Assembly (NCBI GenBank): GCA_034401795.1
Contig: CM067374.1
Location: 133,384,300 to 133,448,299 of the forward strand
Source: Chaetoderma sp. LZ-2023a
Taxonomy: Eukaryota > Mollusca > Caudofoveata > Chaetodermatida > Chaetodermatidae
Length of the DNA: 64,000 bases
Reading direction: 5' to 3'
Part shown: positions 44,746-55,960 of the stretch, one piece after another
Layout of the letters: each line of letters starts with the position of its first letter
How positions within the stretch are numbered: position 1 is the first letter of the stretch
Program-made: the position numbers and the translations under genes
Notes under the pieces: model-generated
What the model was told of the DNA's origin: nothing
The model's input: the letters and a program-made list of their open reading frames with translations, nothing else
Databases searched by the model: none

Positions 44746-47458
44746 TTGCATGATGAATGTACATCAGTCACATTCCAAGTCGATAATTTACAAGAACCTT
44801 CAAAATGTACACGCTATCCATATATAAATAGAAAAACTGCACGAAAAAACAACATTAAACAGCCTCAAAGTCATAAACGTAACTTAATCAAAAAGTCTGA
44901 CCACAAATCTGTAAAGTCTCCTCTGTACAGAAACGAATTAAAATGTTTGTACACTAACACAGACAGCCTTCTAAATAAACGATCTGAGCTAAAAGCATTT
45001 ATTCAAAGCGAAAAAAGCTGACATAATTGCTCTGACAGAAATACTAGCCAAAAACTGCTCAGTAGATCCACAGGAGAGTGAATTCATGCTTGAAGGGTAT
45101 AATCTGTTCACCAACTTATCCGACAATCACCATCGAGGGATTATTATATATATTAACCAATCACTTCCTGCTAATCCTATTAGCATTCCTGGCGATGAGA
45201 TTTTCACTGAATCAAAGTGGTGTCAGATTAGACTCCAAAACACAGATACATTGATTTTAGGATGTATATATCACCCAACTGCAACCTTCAAAACCATAAA
45301 AATCTAACTGACCTGCTAATCAATGTATCAGGGCTCAAACCTAGTCACCTTCTTATAATGGGTGATTTTAACTATAATGAATTTAACTGGATAAATGATA
45401 TCTCACCCGCCAATCCCAAAAGCCCTGCTAATATATTTATTGAGACGCTAAGGGACTTATACTGGCATCAACATACACGTGAACCAACTCATTTTAGGGG
45501 AAATAAAAAACAAAATATCCTAGACCTAATTATTACAAATGAGGAAAACATGGTAAATGATTTATCTTCTGGTGTACCAATTGGTAAGAGCCATCATGCA
45601 ACCGTAACATTTACATTCTCATGCTACGTAAATGAATCTCCAACCATGTCACATTATTTTGAAAGTAAACTAGCAAATGAGGCAGAGTCAAATCCTAAAG
45701 CATTTTTCAAATATGCACAAAGCAAAATCAAAACTGAAACATAATATGTGACCTCATGAAGTCCGATGGCACACTAACCACAACTGACAGGGAAAAGGCA
45801 GATGCATTAAATACATATTTTGCACCTGTCTTTACAGATGAAGATATCAGTCAGTTGCCTAGTTTCAACAGTAGACATTTCAATGCTCCACTACATCATA
45901 TCGAGGTCACTAGTGACATGATAATTAAAAAAATCGATAATCTAAAAACTAACAAGTCTATGCAGGTCCTGATGGAATCTATGCCCGTGGTTTAAAGGAA
46001 CTCAAACTTGAAATTATTGAAAGATCTCCTTAACAGTCCCATTATTACATATTTTCTCTAGTTTATTGAGAGAGGGTAAGCTACCTCAAATCTGGAAATT
46101 AGCTCATGTATCTCCACTTTTCAAAAAGGGAAACAAACATTTGGTTAATAACTATCACCCTATAAGCCTTACCTCTATAATCTGTAAATTCATTGAGTCC
46201 ATTATAAAAGACTATATTGTAAGCCATCTTGAACAAAACGCCCTAATTGTACCAAGTCAACACAGATTTATTAAAGGGCATTCTTGTGTCACACAGGTAA
46301 CTGAAGTCTTAGATATATGGTCAAATGCAATCGATCACAGCAGCTCTATCGATGCTCTATATCTAGACTTTGCTAAGGCATTTGACTCTGTACCACACAA
46401 ACGACTTCTTAAACTAGAAAAATATGGTATTCATGGTAACCTACTAAAATGGATTGAGGATTTTCCTACTAACAGAGCCCAACGAGTTGTCGTGAATGGG
46501 TGCAAATCAGTTCAAACTCCTTTCATTAGCAGTGCACTAGGACCACTCATTTTCATCTGTTACATAAACGACCTTCCTGATGTAATTAAGTGCTCTACAA
46601 TTAAAATGTTTGCTGACGATACAAAAATCTACAAAGAAATTAAATCATCAATTGATGCAATAGAACTGCAAGATAACTTAAATAGCGTAACGAAATGGTC
46701 TTCTATCTGGCAAATCAAATTCAATGCTGACAAATGCTGTGCTATGCATCTAGGTACAGCTAATATTAAACATTCATACTTCATGAACTCTCTTGATACA
46801 AATATTACGCTGATAGAAACAACTGTCATAAAGGATTTAGGTCTGAATGTAGACAACCAATTAAAATTTAGCATCCATTGTCAAATCCAAGTATCAAAAG
46901 CTAATAAGATTTTGGGACTGATAAGAAGGTCTCTCACCCATTTAGACTCTTCAAATCTAGTACGGCTAACTTCGCTAGTTAGACCTATACTTGAATACGG
47001 GAATGGTCCATGGACTCCCATGTTAAAAAAAGACAGTCTAACACTAGAAAATATGCAGCGAAGAGCAACTAAAATGATACCCTCAATAAGAAATTATACT
47101 TATTTAGACCGGTTAAAATATCTGAATCTACCTTCTCTCAACTACCGTCGATCGCGTGGGGGTATGATTCAAACTTACAAATACATTCATGGCCTTTATT
47201 GTGTTCAATGCCCATTCTTGGAGATAGACAAACAAAGCATCACTCGGGGACATAATTTTAAGTAACACACTAATTAGGCAGAACTTTTTTGCAAACCGAA
47301 TTACGAATAGTTCGAATAGCTTTCGAAATGAAGTAGTTAGTGCCGTAAGCCTAAATATCTTCAAAAATAAACTAGATTCTTTTTGGTCAGATTTTTTGTA
47401 TATGCAAGAGCCAGTACACAATCATTATCTTTCCTTTACCTCGAAACAAATTAACTAA
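44746..47458 (+). pseudogene. CR1 ORF2: AP-endonuclease and reverse transcriptase
   Basis: The endonuclease starts near 44,930 with LKCLYTNTDSLLNKRSEL, then ADIIALTEILAKN (catalytic Glu), RGIIIYINQSL, a frameshift at about 45,285, LIMGDFNYNEFNW, LDLIITN and KSHHATVTF. A connector has PKAFFKYAQSKIKTE. RT follows from 46,066: LPQIWKLAHVSPLFKKGNK, HPISLTSIICKFIES, LYLDFAKAFDSVPHKRLL, LGPLIFICYINDLP and the catalytic FADDTKIYKEI. The segment before LGP has lost GVPQG in frame. The C-terminal part continues past the stop at 47,265 in another frame (FFANRITNSSNSFRNEVV) to about 47,458. At least four lesions. Confidence 0.88.
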
Positions 47459-47522
47459 GCAATAAGCATAATGTAGTCACCATCTATCTACATGCATTTT
47501 GCCTATAAGGATAGTATATGAT

Positions 47523-47546
47523 AAGTTAAGTTAAGTTAAGTTAAGC
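47523..47546 (+). repeat. (TTAAG)n LINE tail
   Basis: Short tandem pentamer directly after the 3' UTR of the CR1 LINE. Confidence 0.85.
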
Positions 47547-48079
47547 ACTGATGTAGTATTTACTAGAGTGCTCGGTAGGCTGTTCCAGACATCAACTACT
47601 CTATTTGTGAATGAGTATTTCCATAGATCCAACCAACACCTCTTTTTCTCTAGCCTTAAGTTATGTCCTCTTGTTGTCTTGCTTTTAGATATTTCCAGCA
47701 TATTTTTGGTAACTTTTGAATCGTATATTCCATTTAGTATTTTAAATGTTTAAATGTACATAAACCGTGAAATAAATAATATTGAACTTGAACTTGAACT
47801 TGAAATACCCCTATCTCCTCTTAGTCTTCTATATATGAGTGATGGAAGTCATAGCTTTCTTAATCTGTCAGGGTACTCTAGATCCGTCAGTGTGTGGGTC
47901 AATTTTGCAGCTTTTCTCTGCACATTTTCCATTGTCGCCATTTTTGGTGTGCGCCCCCCCCCCCCCCTACCCCCCACCAACGCATAGAGATATTGCATGT
48001 GAGGTCTAACCAGTGCGTTGAAAAGGCTGATGAACATGCCTTCATCTAGGAAGCTGAAAGATCTCCTTATCAGTCCCAT
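47547..48079 (-). pseudogene. LINE RT C-terminal fragment
   Basis: On the minus strand: MGLIRRSFSFLDEGMFISLF, ALVRPHMQY, MENVQRKAAKLTHTL, IYRRLRGDRGI, and after a 54-bp interruption FKILNGIYD, SKTTRGHNLRLEKKRC, YSFTNRVVDVWNSLPSTLV. This is the region after the catalytic centre of CR1-like RTs. The order continues to the edge of the neighbouring LINE tail. A C homopolymer at 47,956-47,967 changes the frame. Confidence 0.8.
47751..47804 (+). mobile_element. Tail-only retroelement insertion (~50 bp)
   Basis: AAATAAATAATATTGAACTTGAACTTGAACTTGAA interrupts the RT fragment between RGDRGI and FKILNG. It consists of little more than a simple tail of the type seen at 37,886, on the opposite strand from its host. 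Confidence 0.55.
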
Positions 48080-48112
48080 TATTGAGTTTGCCTTATTTAC
48101 ATGTGACTGTGT

Positions 48113-48144
<32 letters not shown>
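48113..48144 (+). repeat. (CAT)n microsatellite
   Basis: Ten or so CAT units. Confidence 0.95.
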
Positions 48145-48315
48145 GATTTTACGAGGCATAAGCTATTGGCTTGTTATTGCATCGCCGTCTTTTGTTGTGG
48201 TATGGCTTGTTCAGTCCAATTCAAAAGTTCTTTCCTTGACATCACTTTTCTAGGTGTTCTTGAGTGATTTGACTGTTGTTGCTTGATTTAGTCTCTTCAA
48301 CACCATTAGATTTAG

Positions 48316-48525
48316 GACTTTCACCCGTATCATTCTGATGTCAGTATTCTATCTTTTGCTGTGTCAGTAACAAAGAAGCTGGTGTATATTTTCCAACAAT
48401 TTAATTGATGATGTTGCTGTATACGACAGCAGTGTTCTCCACCAAATTTGCTTAAAAATGAAACCAGATCAGTTTTTAATTCAATTTGAAAATCAAAATT
48501 CTGACATCAGAGTGGAATGAGTTAG
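48316..48525. mobile_element. Family C palindromic element, copy 1
   Basis: The left end ...TATCATTCTGATGTCAGTAT pairs with the right end ATTCTGACATCAGAGTGGAA. The centre has GATGATGTTGCTGTATACGACAGCAG and TTCTCCACCAAATTTGC. Related to 54.05 kb. Confidence 0.55.
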
Positions 48526-49070
48526 AACTGATTTGTGGAAATCCGGTGGTGCAGAGTGGTGTTCCCCGCATCAGCCGTGGTGTGACACCTACACTCATGG
48601 TTACACCCTGGTGCACCTATCATTTGTTTACTTGTTGACTGGTGGAGGCTGTACTAGTTGCATAGTCTTATTGTATTCGTATCTCGCGAGATCTCCTTCG
48701 ATACGAGATCGAAACAAGTATCATGTATGTATTGAGTAGCCATTGGCATAGACATTTCCACCAGAATATGGTCGCATTGAGAATTGAAACTTAAAAGGAC
48801 ACAAGCGCTACTCTCTTCATACCAGACAATATTAATTCACGTAAAACGAAATGATATAAAGCCTATAGTAATCTGTATGACAAGCATTTACCAGAAAACA
48901 GTCGCTCTGAATTAGTCGTAAAATTTGTCGCACACAAAATGAGGTCAATAATTTGCTGACATTGCTTAAATACTGATATCACACTAACCACTGGATGGAT
49001 CAAGTCGATTTTAATGACTGTATCAAGCTAGTGATACAGAGGTCAAGATGGTACCAAACTCATCATCATC

Positions 49071-49102
<32 letters not shown>

Positions 49103-50263
49103 CATCATGTATGACAGTTGAGGCATATATAGCCTTTTGTCGGTCTAAAGGCTTTTCTAGCTAAATAGTTATGATGGGTTAGGTGGAAGCACAAACATTA
49201 AAAGCACAAATGCTAATGACCAATAGGACAAGACCTACCAAGTCATAAAATGTTATTTACAAGTATTTACAGATATTTACAGGGCTATTTTTCATAATTA
49301 ACGCTGGTGTATCGTGGAAATTCAAACTGATACACATTAGAAATAAATAAAGCAGGCTGGCAGGACAATCCTCACTGAGTTCATTTCATGTTTGTCATAC
49401 TTAACTTAGGTGTTCATATAGGAGTAACAAACAATGCATGGATTATAAGATGCCGCCATGCCAATATAAATTAAACAGCTTCAGTTCTGTTTTCTCTCAT
49501 TCATTATTATTTCTCTAAAGGTTGTATCAAGGGATCCATACTATCTACATTATGGAGAGATAGGGTGGAAAACGGAACTGGTTTAAAAGGATTTTTTCTG
49601 CGACTAGTGATTGAACGACATAATGTAATATGATTCTCTCTATCCAAAGTGATTTTAGACATAGGTCAGGGTTCTTTACAATATCATGCACTTGCGAGCA
49701 CTAGGTGTGGAACGATAGGGCAGTCCCTACCAAAACCAGTCGGAGGGATATGAAGCTTATTTACATAATAATGGAAGTGTACAATGTAATAATTGGCTTG
49801 CCAGGTCTTTGTGGGATTTTAGTGTAGTGCGGGTTGACCGGACAGGTACGAACCGTCCCAGATAAGCTGGGTACGGGGTGACTGCTCCGGGTGGGTTCCA
49901 AGCACACACCCCTGAATAGGATAGTATGTGTGTATAAAGCCCTATGAGAGAGGTTTTGTTAAAATGGCTACGTCTGTGGGAATGCGTAGCACGCATGCGC
50001 ACACATCAGAGCTTCCTTGTCAACATGTGTCGGTATTGGGAGAGAGTGTATGCTTATAGAGTACCGAGTTGGTACTAGTGATTTCTTGAAATCACACTAT
50101 TCTCGTCGTTCTTGGTACGAATCAAGACCGGAATGAAGCGAGGATTTCAGAACTATTTACCTTTTTAAAATCGGACGAGAAATGACCGAGTTATCGTTAA
50201 ATGGCTCACTTAAATTATTTCCAAAATATTGCTTTGACGTCGTAATCGTGTGTATGTATTAAA
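48526..50263. other. No gene; (CAT)n at 49,062-49,108
   Basis: Unremarkable sequence with an imperfect CAT microsatellite. I see no coding frame or transposon part. Confidence 0.45.
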
Positions 50264-50532
50264 TGAATGGGGAATGTGCTGATCACGTGATCGCCACGTC
50301 ACCCTTTCTGGTTGGCTACTGCTCGCCCTCTGATTGGCTGGCGTGTCCTGCCTCTGACATCATGAGTAGTATAAAAGGAGCCAAAAATCAAGAATCGGGA
50401 GCACTCGGCGAGGAACAGCCGACACGACAGCAAGGTTGCTGGACCAGCGCAGTGCTAGACATGGGATAACTGCTAACCGACTGTGGTACCTACACCACAG
50501 CAGTGCCCTTCGGAATTCAGATCTCATGTGCA
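50264..50532 (+). promoter_or_regulatory. Candidate Pol II promoter and first exon
   Basis: An E-box-like ATCACGTGAT (50,282), two ATTGGCTG/GTTGGCTA CCAAT-type boxes (about 50,311 and 50,333), and a TATA box GTATAAAAGG at 50,370 are arranged at normal spacing. About 155 bp further is a strong splice donor, GTGCAG|GTGAGC (50,528-50,537). The exon between them would have no long ORF. It may belong to a host gene running rightward, a non-coding RNA, or an LTR promoter; no second LTR was found. Confidence 0.42.
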
Positions 50533-50537
50533 GGTGA

Positions 50538-53290
50538 GCAGACTTGAACATCTGCAATGACGAATTTTGGAAGCTCTCGGACCGCCATCCGAGGGTAAAT
50601 TAACTAATAGAATAACTCCCATTCCGGAAGACACACAGAGGAGCTTCTTGCGGATGGGCCTTGCAGGCCCAATGTGAATTCTACAGGATGTAGAGCCGAT
50701 GTGATTCTTGGTGGATAACTCACTGGATCTTCCGGACCACGCTGAAAAGTGGTATCAAACATCTGTGCAGCATGTTATGTGTTATAGTTAACATTTAGAC
50801 AACAGTCTGGTAGGGCTCTGCCTGGTGCGTCACAAGAGCTATGCGACGTATCCCGCATGGTGTGCCCAGTTTATGTACAATACTATTTAATTACCACTGT
50901 AGCCCTCTATGTTACGGACAACATTCAAACTACCATCGCCGGACGGAAACTTTATAACATACTGTGTAAATTTATGTATCAGTTATTCTGACTATCTAAT
51001 GGACATCTTTCTATAACTGTTCTCCTTCACCGTCTTGAGAGTGAGCCGCATCAACAGTCTGCTTGCGGAAATCTTCCCTGCAACTTCGGAATTGTGCCAT
51101 CTCATGCTACTCAACTGTAGCGTATCCATTTCAATGATTTATGAACTCTTACTGTACCAATGACCAATAGGTACTCAAGTAACTATACTGTTGTACTTCA
51201 TTGTTTCCGTAATAGGTACTGATGACTAATAGGTGCCTACCTGGTCTTAAAGACTGCATTTTTATATTTTCTGTTTCATACTGTATATATTATCTTTATT
51301 TCCGTGTGCTTACAACTAACAAGCACCATAAGGTCTTATGACCTGAGATATTGTCAGCACTGTATTAGTTAGTTATGTATATGACAAGTAGCCATCCTAG
51401 TTATTCTGTTTTGTTTATGTATATAAACTCTAAGACGCAGTAATCTAGGCAATACTATACAGCAACATTATATCTGCATCACTACTACCTCCAGCATCAA
51501 TTTTACACTGAGGTCACTGATCATGCTCACAATGCTCGAACCTGACATGTGACCGACTAAACCTGGCTATTCTAGCTCGATAGGATAGGTTTACGGTAGT
51601 TAGGGACAATCTCTCTGTAAGAGACACATTGTGTACACCGCTTTTCTGGCTGTAGTGGATATGTAACAACACACACCGGCTAGATTGTATAAATTGGCCA
51701 ATTACCTTAGGGCCTCTTATTAATATCGAGTGATTGTCTCTTTCTATGCTCCTCCAGCCGTATGGCTTAATAATTGTCTGGACTCCCAATCGACACATTG
51801 GCAGGATCCGATTCTGGGAAACTATTGGGGTTTCCGAGCGGTGATAACTAAAGTGTCGACTTAGCATACACTCCCCCTGTATCTTCAGATACGCGTTAGT
51901 TAGATACCCGTCCAATGTAGGAAGCACTGTGAAAAGAAATTTTGTTATGTAACCCCGGCCTACAGTGCATCACTGGGCGTTCTGGAACTTAACCATATTG
52001 ACAGGTAAAATGTTAATTCCATAATGCACAGGTGATGGACGAGACGCAGATCTCCATCCAACTCGTTATAGTGACTGGGTGAGGTCTTAGAACCCACCAC
52101 GCCCTCACGGGAAGGTCACTTGCGATGGATATCGGTCTCTTACTCCCCACCATAAATAATATTGCGCTTTCTAAATTGCTTATGTGAAGTGTAAATTGTC
52201 CTAGTGATGTTATATGTGGTTGTGGTACAATGGTGACCAGATCATCATATGATTCGGGAGCTGTTGCTCCGTAACATGTACGCATGCTGTCTTTCTGAGG
52301 AAGATGCTATGCGGGGCGACCTTTGGGAAGCTGGGCATCTTCGCCAGTTAGATATATGTGTCAATATATAGGGAGGAATCCCTGCCACTTGCAGCCAAAG
52401 CTTAGAAACGTATCTAACAACTAAAGCGTAGGTTAGACTTTAGCAGAAGGCCCGCATAAATAAAGCGGCAACTACCAATTCAGTATCTTTGGACCTACAT
52501 AAGATGGTGACATATGAATTCTTTGGAAATCATCCGACCCGTCTTCACGTAAACCAGCGTGCATCACATTAATTATAGCTTCACTAGGATTGACCACTGG
52601 ACTAGGCTTTTTGTTTGAACAAAAGAGTGGCCCACTTCGGCATTGAAGGCATTTTGCTGTGACGGAGGCCCGCACGAAGCACTTTCCTCGTGCAACAATA
52701 ATATTTTGTGTGTGTTAGGGGTATAATTGGTTTATATTAAACTATTCAAGTAGCCTCGTTGTGATGCTCCCTTATGGGGATACCTCTGCAGGTTTACGAA
52801 TCTGTGTGGTACCTTCGCGAGCCCACCTAGAAAGAACACCAGTTGGTTCTATGTATTGTATTATTTTGCTCATCTACTAGCAAACGAGTACCATTGTTTG
52901 TATAGTGATTTACTTTTAATTATATCATCATGTCCAGACTTTTACATTAGTTAATGGACCGACATACCGGTGACATGATCAGTTGGGATGAGACTGTGAG
53001 GTTCAATCTCCATGGTAATGGTCGCACAGATCCACTGGAACGTTACCATTTCACCGGCTCTAGAAACCGTTCTTTGTACCTTCCGGAGTCACGATATGGG
53101 TTCCATAACCCAGAGAACCGCAGCTAACCAGCCCTCCCATGCATCATGTTCATGCAGTGCAATGGAGTGGAGCAATACAACGGACCAGCACGTACCCCTG
53201 CGAGCTCATTAGCACAGACTGACAGGACAATCCCTACCAGTCTGCCATTCAATAAAAAGTTTCTGAGTGTGAAAAGTGTGGAGGCAAAAT
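50538..53290. other. No gene recognised
   Basis: Less repetitive than the neighbouring DNA. The minus-strand frames at 51,514, 52,013 and 52,472 have no motif I recognise. If the promoter at 50.3 kb is real, this would be its intron. Confidence 0.4.
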
Positions 53291-53295
53291 AATGG

Positions 53296-53640
53296 CTAGT
53301 AGGGTTTCTGGAGATCTGTGCTGGACAGCAGGTGTGACCACCGCTTGTCAAGGCGATTTTTTAAACAGTCTAAGGACGGGGCATGTACGACGTCTTCATT
53401 TAGGGCGTTCCAGTGATTTCTCACTTTGTTACAGAAGAAGAGTTGGTGCAGTGATGTGTTGCATTGGAATTTGTGTAGTTTGAGCCCATGTCCTCTGGTT
53501 ATCTGGGAGCCGTGACAATGTACACGATCCACAGTGTTGCCTTTACAGTCCACTAGTGAGATAGACTGGGTCCCGATCTGTATGGTCTCTGAAGTAGAGT
53601 CTGTGCAACAGTCTAGTCATTGTGATGATGTAATAATATG
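53296..53640 (-). pseudogene. LINE RT C-terminal fragment
   Basis: The minus-strand frame from 53,553 reads TRGHGLKLHKFQCNTSLHQL, FFCNKVRNHWNALNEDVVHA and LKNRLDKRW. This is the end of CR1-like RT proteins (RGHxLKL, FF-x-RV-x2-WN-x-L, FKNRLDKxW). The palm is absent. Confidence 0.8.
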
Positions 53641-54041
53641 GCTGGTCATTATATTACATTAGAGGTGTATTCTCGAAGAAGCCACACCTCTACTTTTAGA
53701 TTGCGTCTTATTGCTGCTGTTTTTATGTTCTGTGTTCATCGCTATCCGAGTCTCCTTCTCTATGCTAGTGTCTCTACATGCTACCACAAAATGTGGATGT
53801 GGAAGCAGAGACCTTTTTTTTTTCTTTCTATCTAATAGTAGGAGTCGGAGTCGAACTGCACTGGCAAAACCACTGTTAAGCCAGCCGCAGGCATAGCAGA
53901 AGTTTAAGACATTGAGTAAAGAAAGAAGTATCAAGGCATATTTCAGTGAAAAGTAGACAAACAGAGACCTGCGCCTTGCTCCGGCAAGGATCACCACCGT
54001 CAACATTTCCAACTCAGTCCTCAAGTGCTGTTCTATAATTC
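53641..54041. other. No gene seen
   Basis: Short frames only; nothing recognisable. Confidence 0.45.
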
Positions 54042-54045
54042 TTAA

Positions 54046-54339
54046 CCCCTATCACACCAATGCCAAAATTCACAATTTTCAAATTAAATTAAAGGATCTT
54101 CTTCTCTTCGATCGCTGGTATCACACTTGGAGAGCCGTTCTCAAGATGAAATCTGTGGTTTTCTGCGGTTCTTCCACTAATTAAAGGATGAGTTGGGTGT
54201 TCATTTTCCAACAAGTCCGCTGGAAGATGTTGATGACATAGACAGCAACATCATCCACCAAAACTGTCGAAAAATGCACACCAACTTCTATGCAATTAAC
54301 CTAGTAAACTTCAGAATACTGACATCAGAGTGGCAAGGG
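54046..54339. mobile_element. Family C palindromic element with TTAA duplication
   Basis: The left end CCCCTATCACACCAATGCCA pairs imperfectly with the inverse of the right end TGACATCAGAGTGGCAAGGG. TTAA flanks both sides (54,042-54,045 and 54,340-54,343). The centre GCTGGAAGATGTTGATGACA faces GCAACATCATCCACCAA. Confidence 0.72.
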
Positions 54340-54354
54340 TTAATGATGATTTAA

Positions 54355-54546
54355 CAATAAACCCCAAACACATTGATATTTAAGTTTTAATTTTAAGTTT
54401 AGCCGATGTTCATTTCTAAACATATTTGGTGGAAGATGTTGTCATCACAGACATCATCCACCAAGGTTGCCCAAAATATAAACACCAAATTCATTATTCA
54501 AATTCAAATTTTCACTTAATAAATGTACATTTGCAGAGTAAAAGGG
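54355..54546. mobile_element. Family C palindromic element, second adjacent copy
   Basis: The core TTTGGTGGAAGATGTTGTCA faces CATCATCCACCAAGG. TTAA is present at 54,351-54,354 and 54,547-54,550, but the ends do not pair well. Confidence 0.5.
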
Positions 54547-54799
54547 TTAAAGGGTCCTATAAAATTCAAAAATACAAATTTAATGCACCTAAACCAAGTC
54601 CAAAAATTAAACTCAAATGACCAGCATCTAAGGACTTTCAAGCACACAAGAGATTCCATTCATGGCTAGACCTGAGGTGAACCCCCAGGTTTCCAAACAA
54701 GCACACTTTTTTATTTAAGCATAAAATAAATTTACATTTCAATCAGTACTCCATTCCTCCAACTAAGTTAAATATATTTCATTATCAATCGACACCCCA

Positions 54800-54877
54800 C
54801 CCAACCCCACCCCACCCCACCCCAAGGTTCCTTTCTGAGTGATTCAACATATCAATAAAAAAATAAAAAATAATAAA

Positions 54878-54922
<45 letters not shown>

Positions 54923-54945
54923 AATAAATAAAATATATAAAATAC
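54800..54945 (+). repeat. Simple repeats: (CCCCA)n and (AAT)n
   Basis: CCCCACCCAACCCCACCCC at about 54,795 and (AAT)n/(AAAT)n at 54,870-54,943. Confidence 0.9.
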
Positions 54946-55069
54946 AACAGTATTAATATCACCTCATAATAATTTATAATAAAGGAATAAGTTTATCTAA
55001 AATACATAGCATTCACCAGAAAATTTAATTTTAACTTTACCTATCACTCAGTTTCAGTATAATTTATTG

Positions 55070-55960
55070 CTTACAGCAGGAACTCTGAATACAGATACTG
55101 ACGGGAGAGGTCTATCAGGTTTAGCAGTCCTGAAGAGGTAAGATACTTGTACTTTTGTATGTACACCTTGTCCCAATTCACCCTCCGCTTAACTAGCATT
55201 CCTGCTTATCGCTGTGATGGTACGGATCCATTCAAATGCACAGACAGGGTGGCTGTAACTGGATCGTGCACACTATGATTTAACGGATTGTGTGAGTCCA
55301 TATGAATGTTCTTTATAACACTGTTCTGATCGGCTAACTCGATGAAGACATTCAGCTGCGATGCAATACCAACATAGGAGTGGTGGTATGTCGGCAACTT
55401 TGGCATTAACAGAGACACTCTGTAACCCTTTTCCAGACATATCGGTTTTAGTAGCTTGCCATTTTTGTTCTCCTTTACTCTCCCCAACATACCATTTATA
55501 TAACCCGTCCACAGCAAGGTGTAGGCTCCGGAGTACTCCTGTGTTAGTTCGGCAGCTTCATCTAGTACACTGATGTAGCTAGTAGTTTCATCGAGAGTAC
55601 ATTCTGCAGGCATGTGTGTATTTATGAGCAGGAGCGGTTCAGGCTCTGCATTGATGCATACTTCAACTAATCGATTACTGCCATCAGGTAGGGGTTCTAT
55701 ACAGTGGCTTAAGGACTGGGGCCATAAGATAGCCACACCTGCTGTACCTTTCGATCCGTGGCAGGGGAGCATTGGATCTCCATCATCCGAACATTTGGCT
55801 ACATATGCATGGTTTGGAAATGTCTTTGAAATGGAGTTGAAAAGCCAGTGTTCTTGGACACATACAATTGTTTGCTTGCCTGATAACAGCTCACTAAGAT
55901 ATGCATGGTTTGTTCTCAGATTTTCTATGTTTATCGTAGCAATCTTAGGGTTAGAGCAGT
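55070..55960 (-). pseudogene. LINE endonuclease domain (truncated element)
   Basis: Read on the minus strand from about 55,960: KIATINIENLRTNHAYLSEL, the hallmark CVQEHWLF, GTAGVAILWPQ, LLLINTHMPAE, LLWTGYINGML (normally GDFN, here altered), PTYHHSYVGIASQLNVFI and NHSVHDPVTATL. It ends shortly after NWDKVYIQKYKYL at about 55,080. Only the AP-type endonuclease and a few linker residues remain; RT is missing. The metal-binding Asp of the GDFN block is changed, so it is unlikely to be active. The clade is not certain. Confidence 0.75.

Larger units (their letters stand above)
42640..47546 (+). mobile_element. Near full-length CR1-type LINE with TTAAG tail
   Basis: A 5' UTR of about 260 bp (start not exact), ORF1 with PHD finger and esterase, ORF2 with endonuclease and RT, then a short 3' UTR and a tail of four to five TTAAG repeats (47,523-47,546). 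Simple-repeat tails in place of poly(A) are usual for CR1. Several frameshifts are present. Confidence 0.85.

Noticed and set aside
50264-50800. LTR retrotransposon (TATA box plus a TGGTATCA primer-site-like motif at 50,750)
   Set aside because: No second LTR, no polypurine tract and no gag-pol frame found.
51514-52675. Minus-strand frames of 67-137 codons
   Set aside because: No motif, no family and ordinary length for chance frames.
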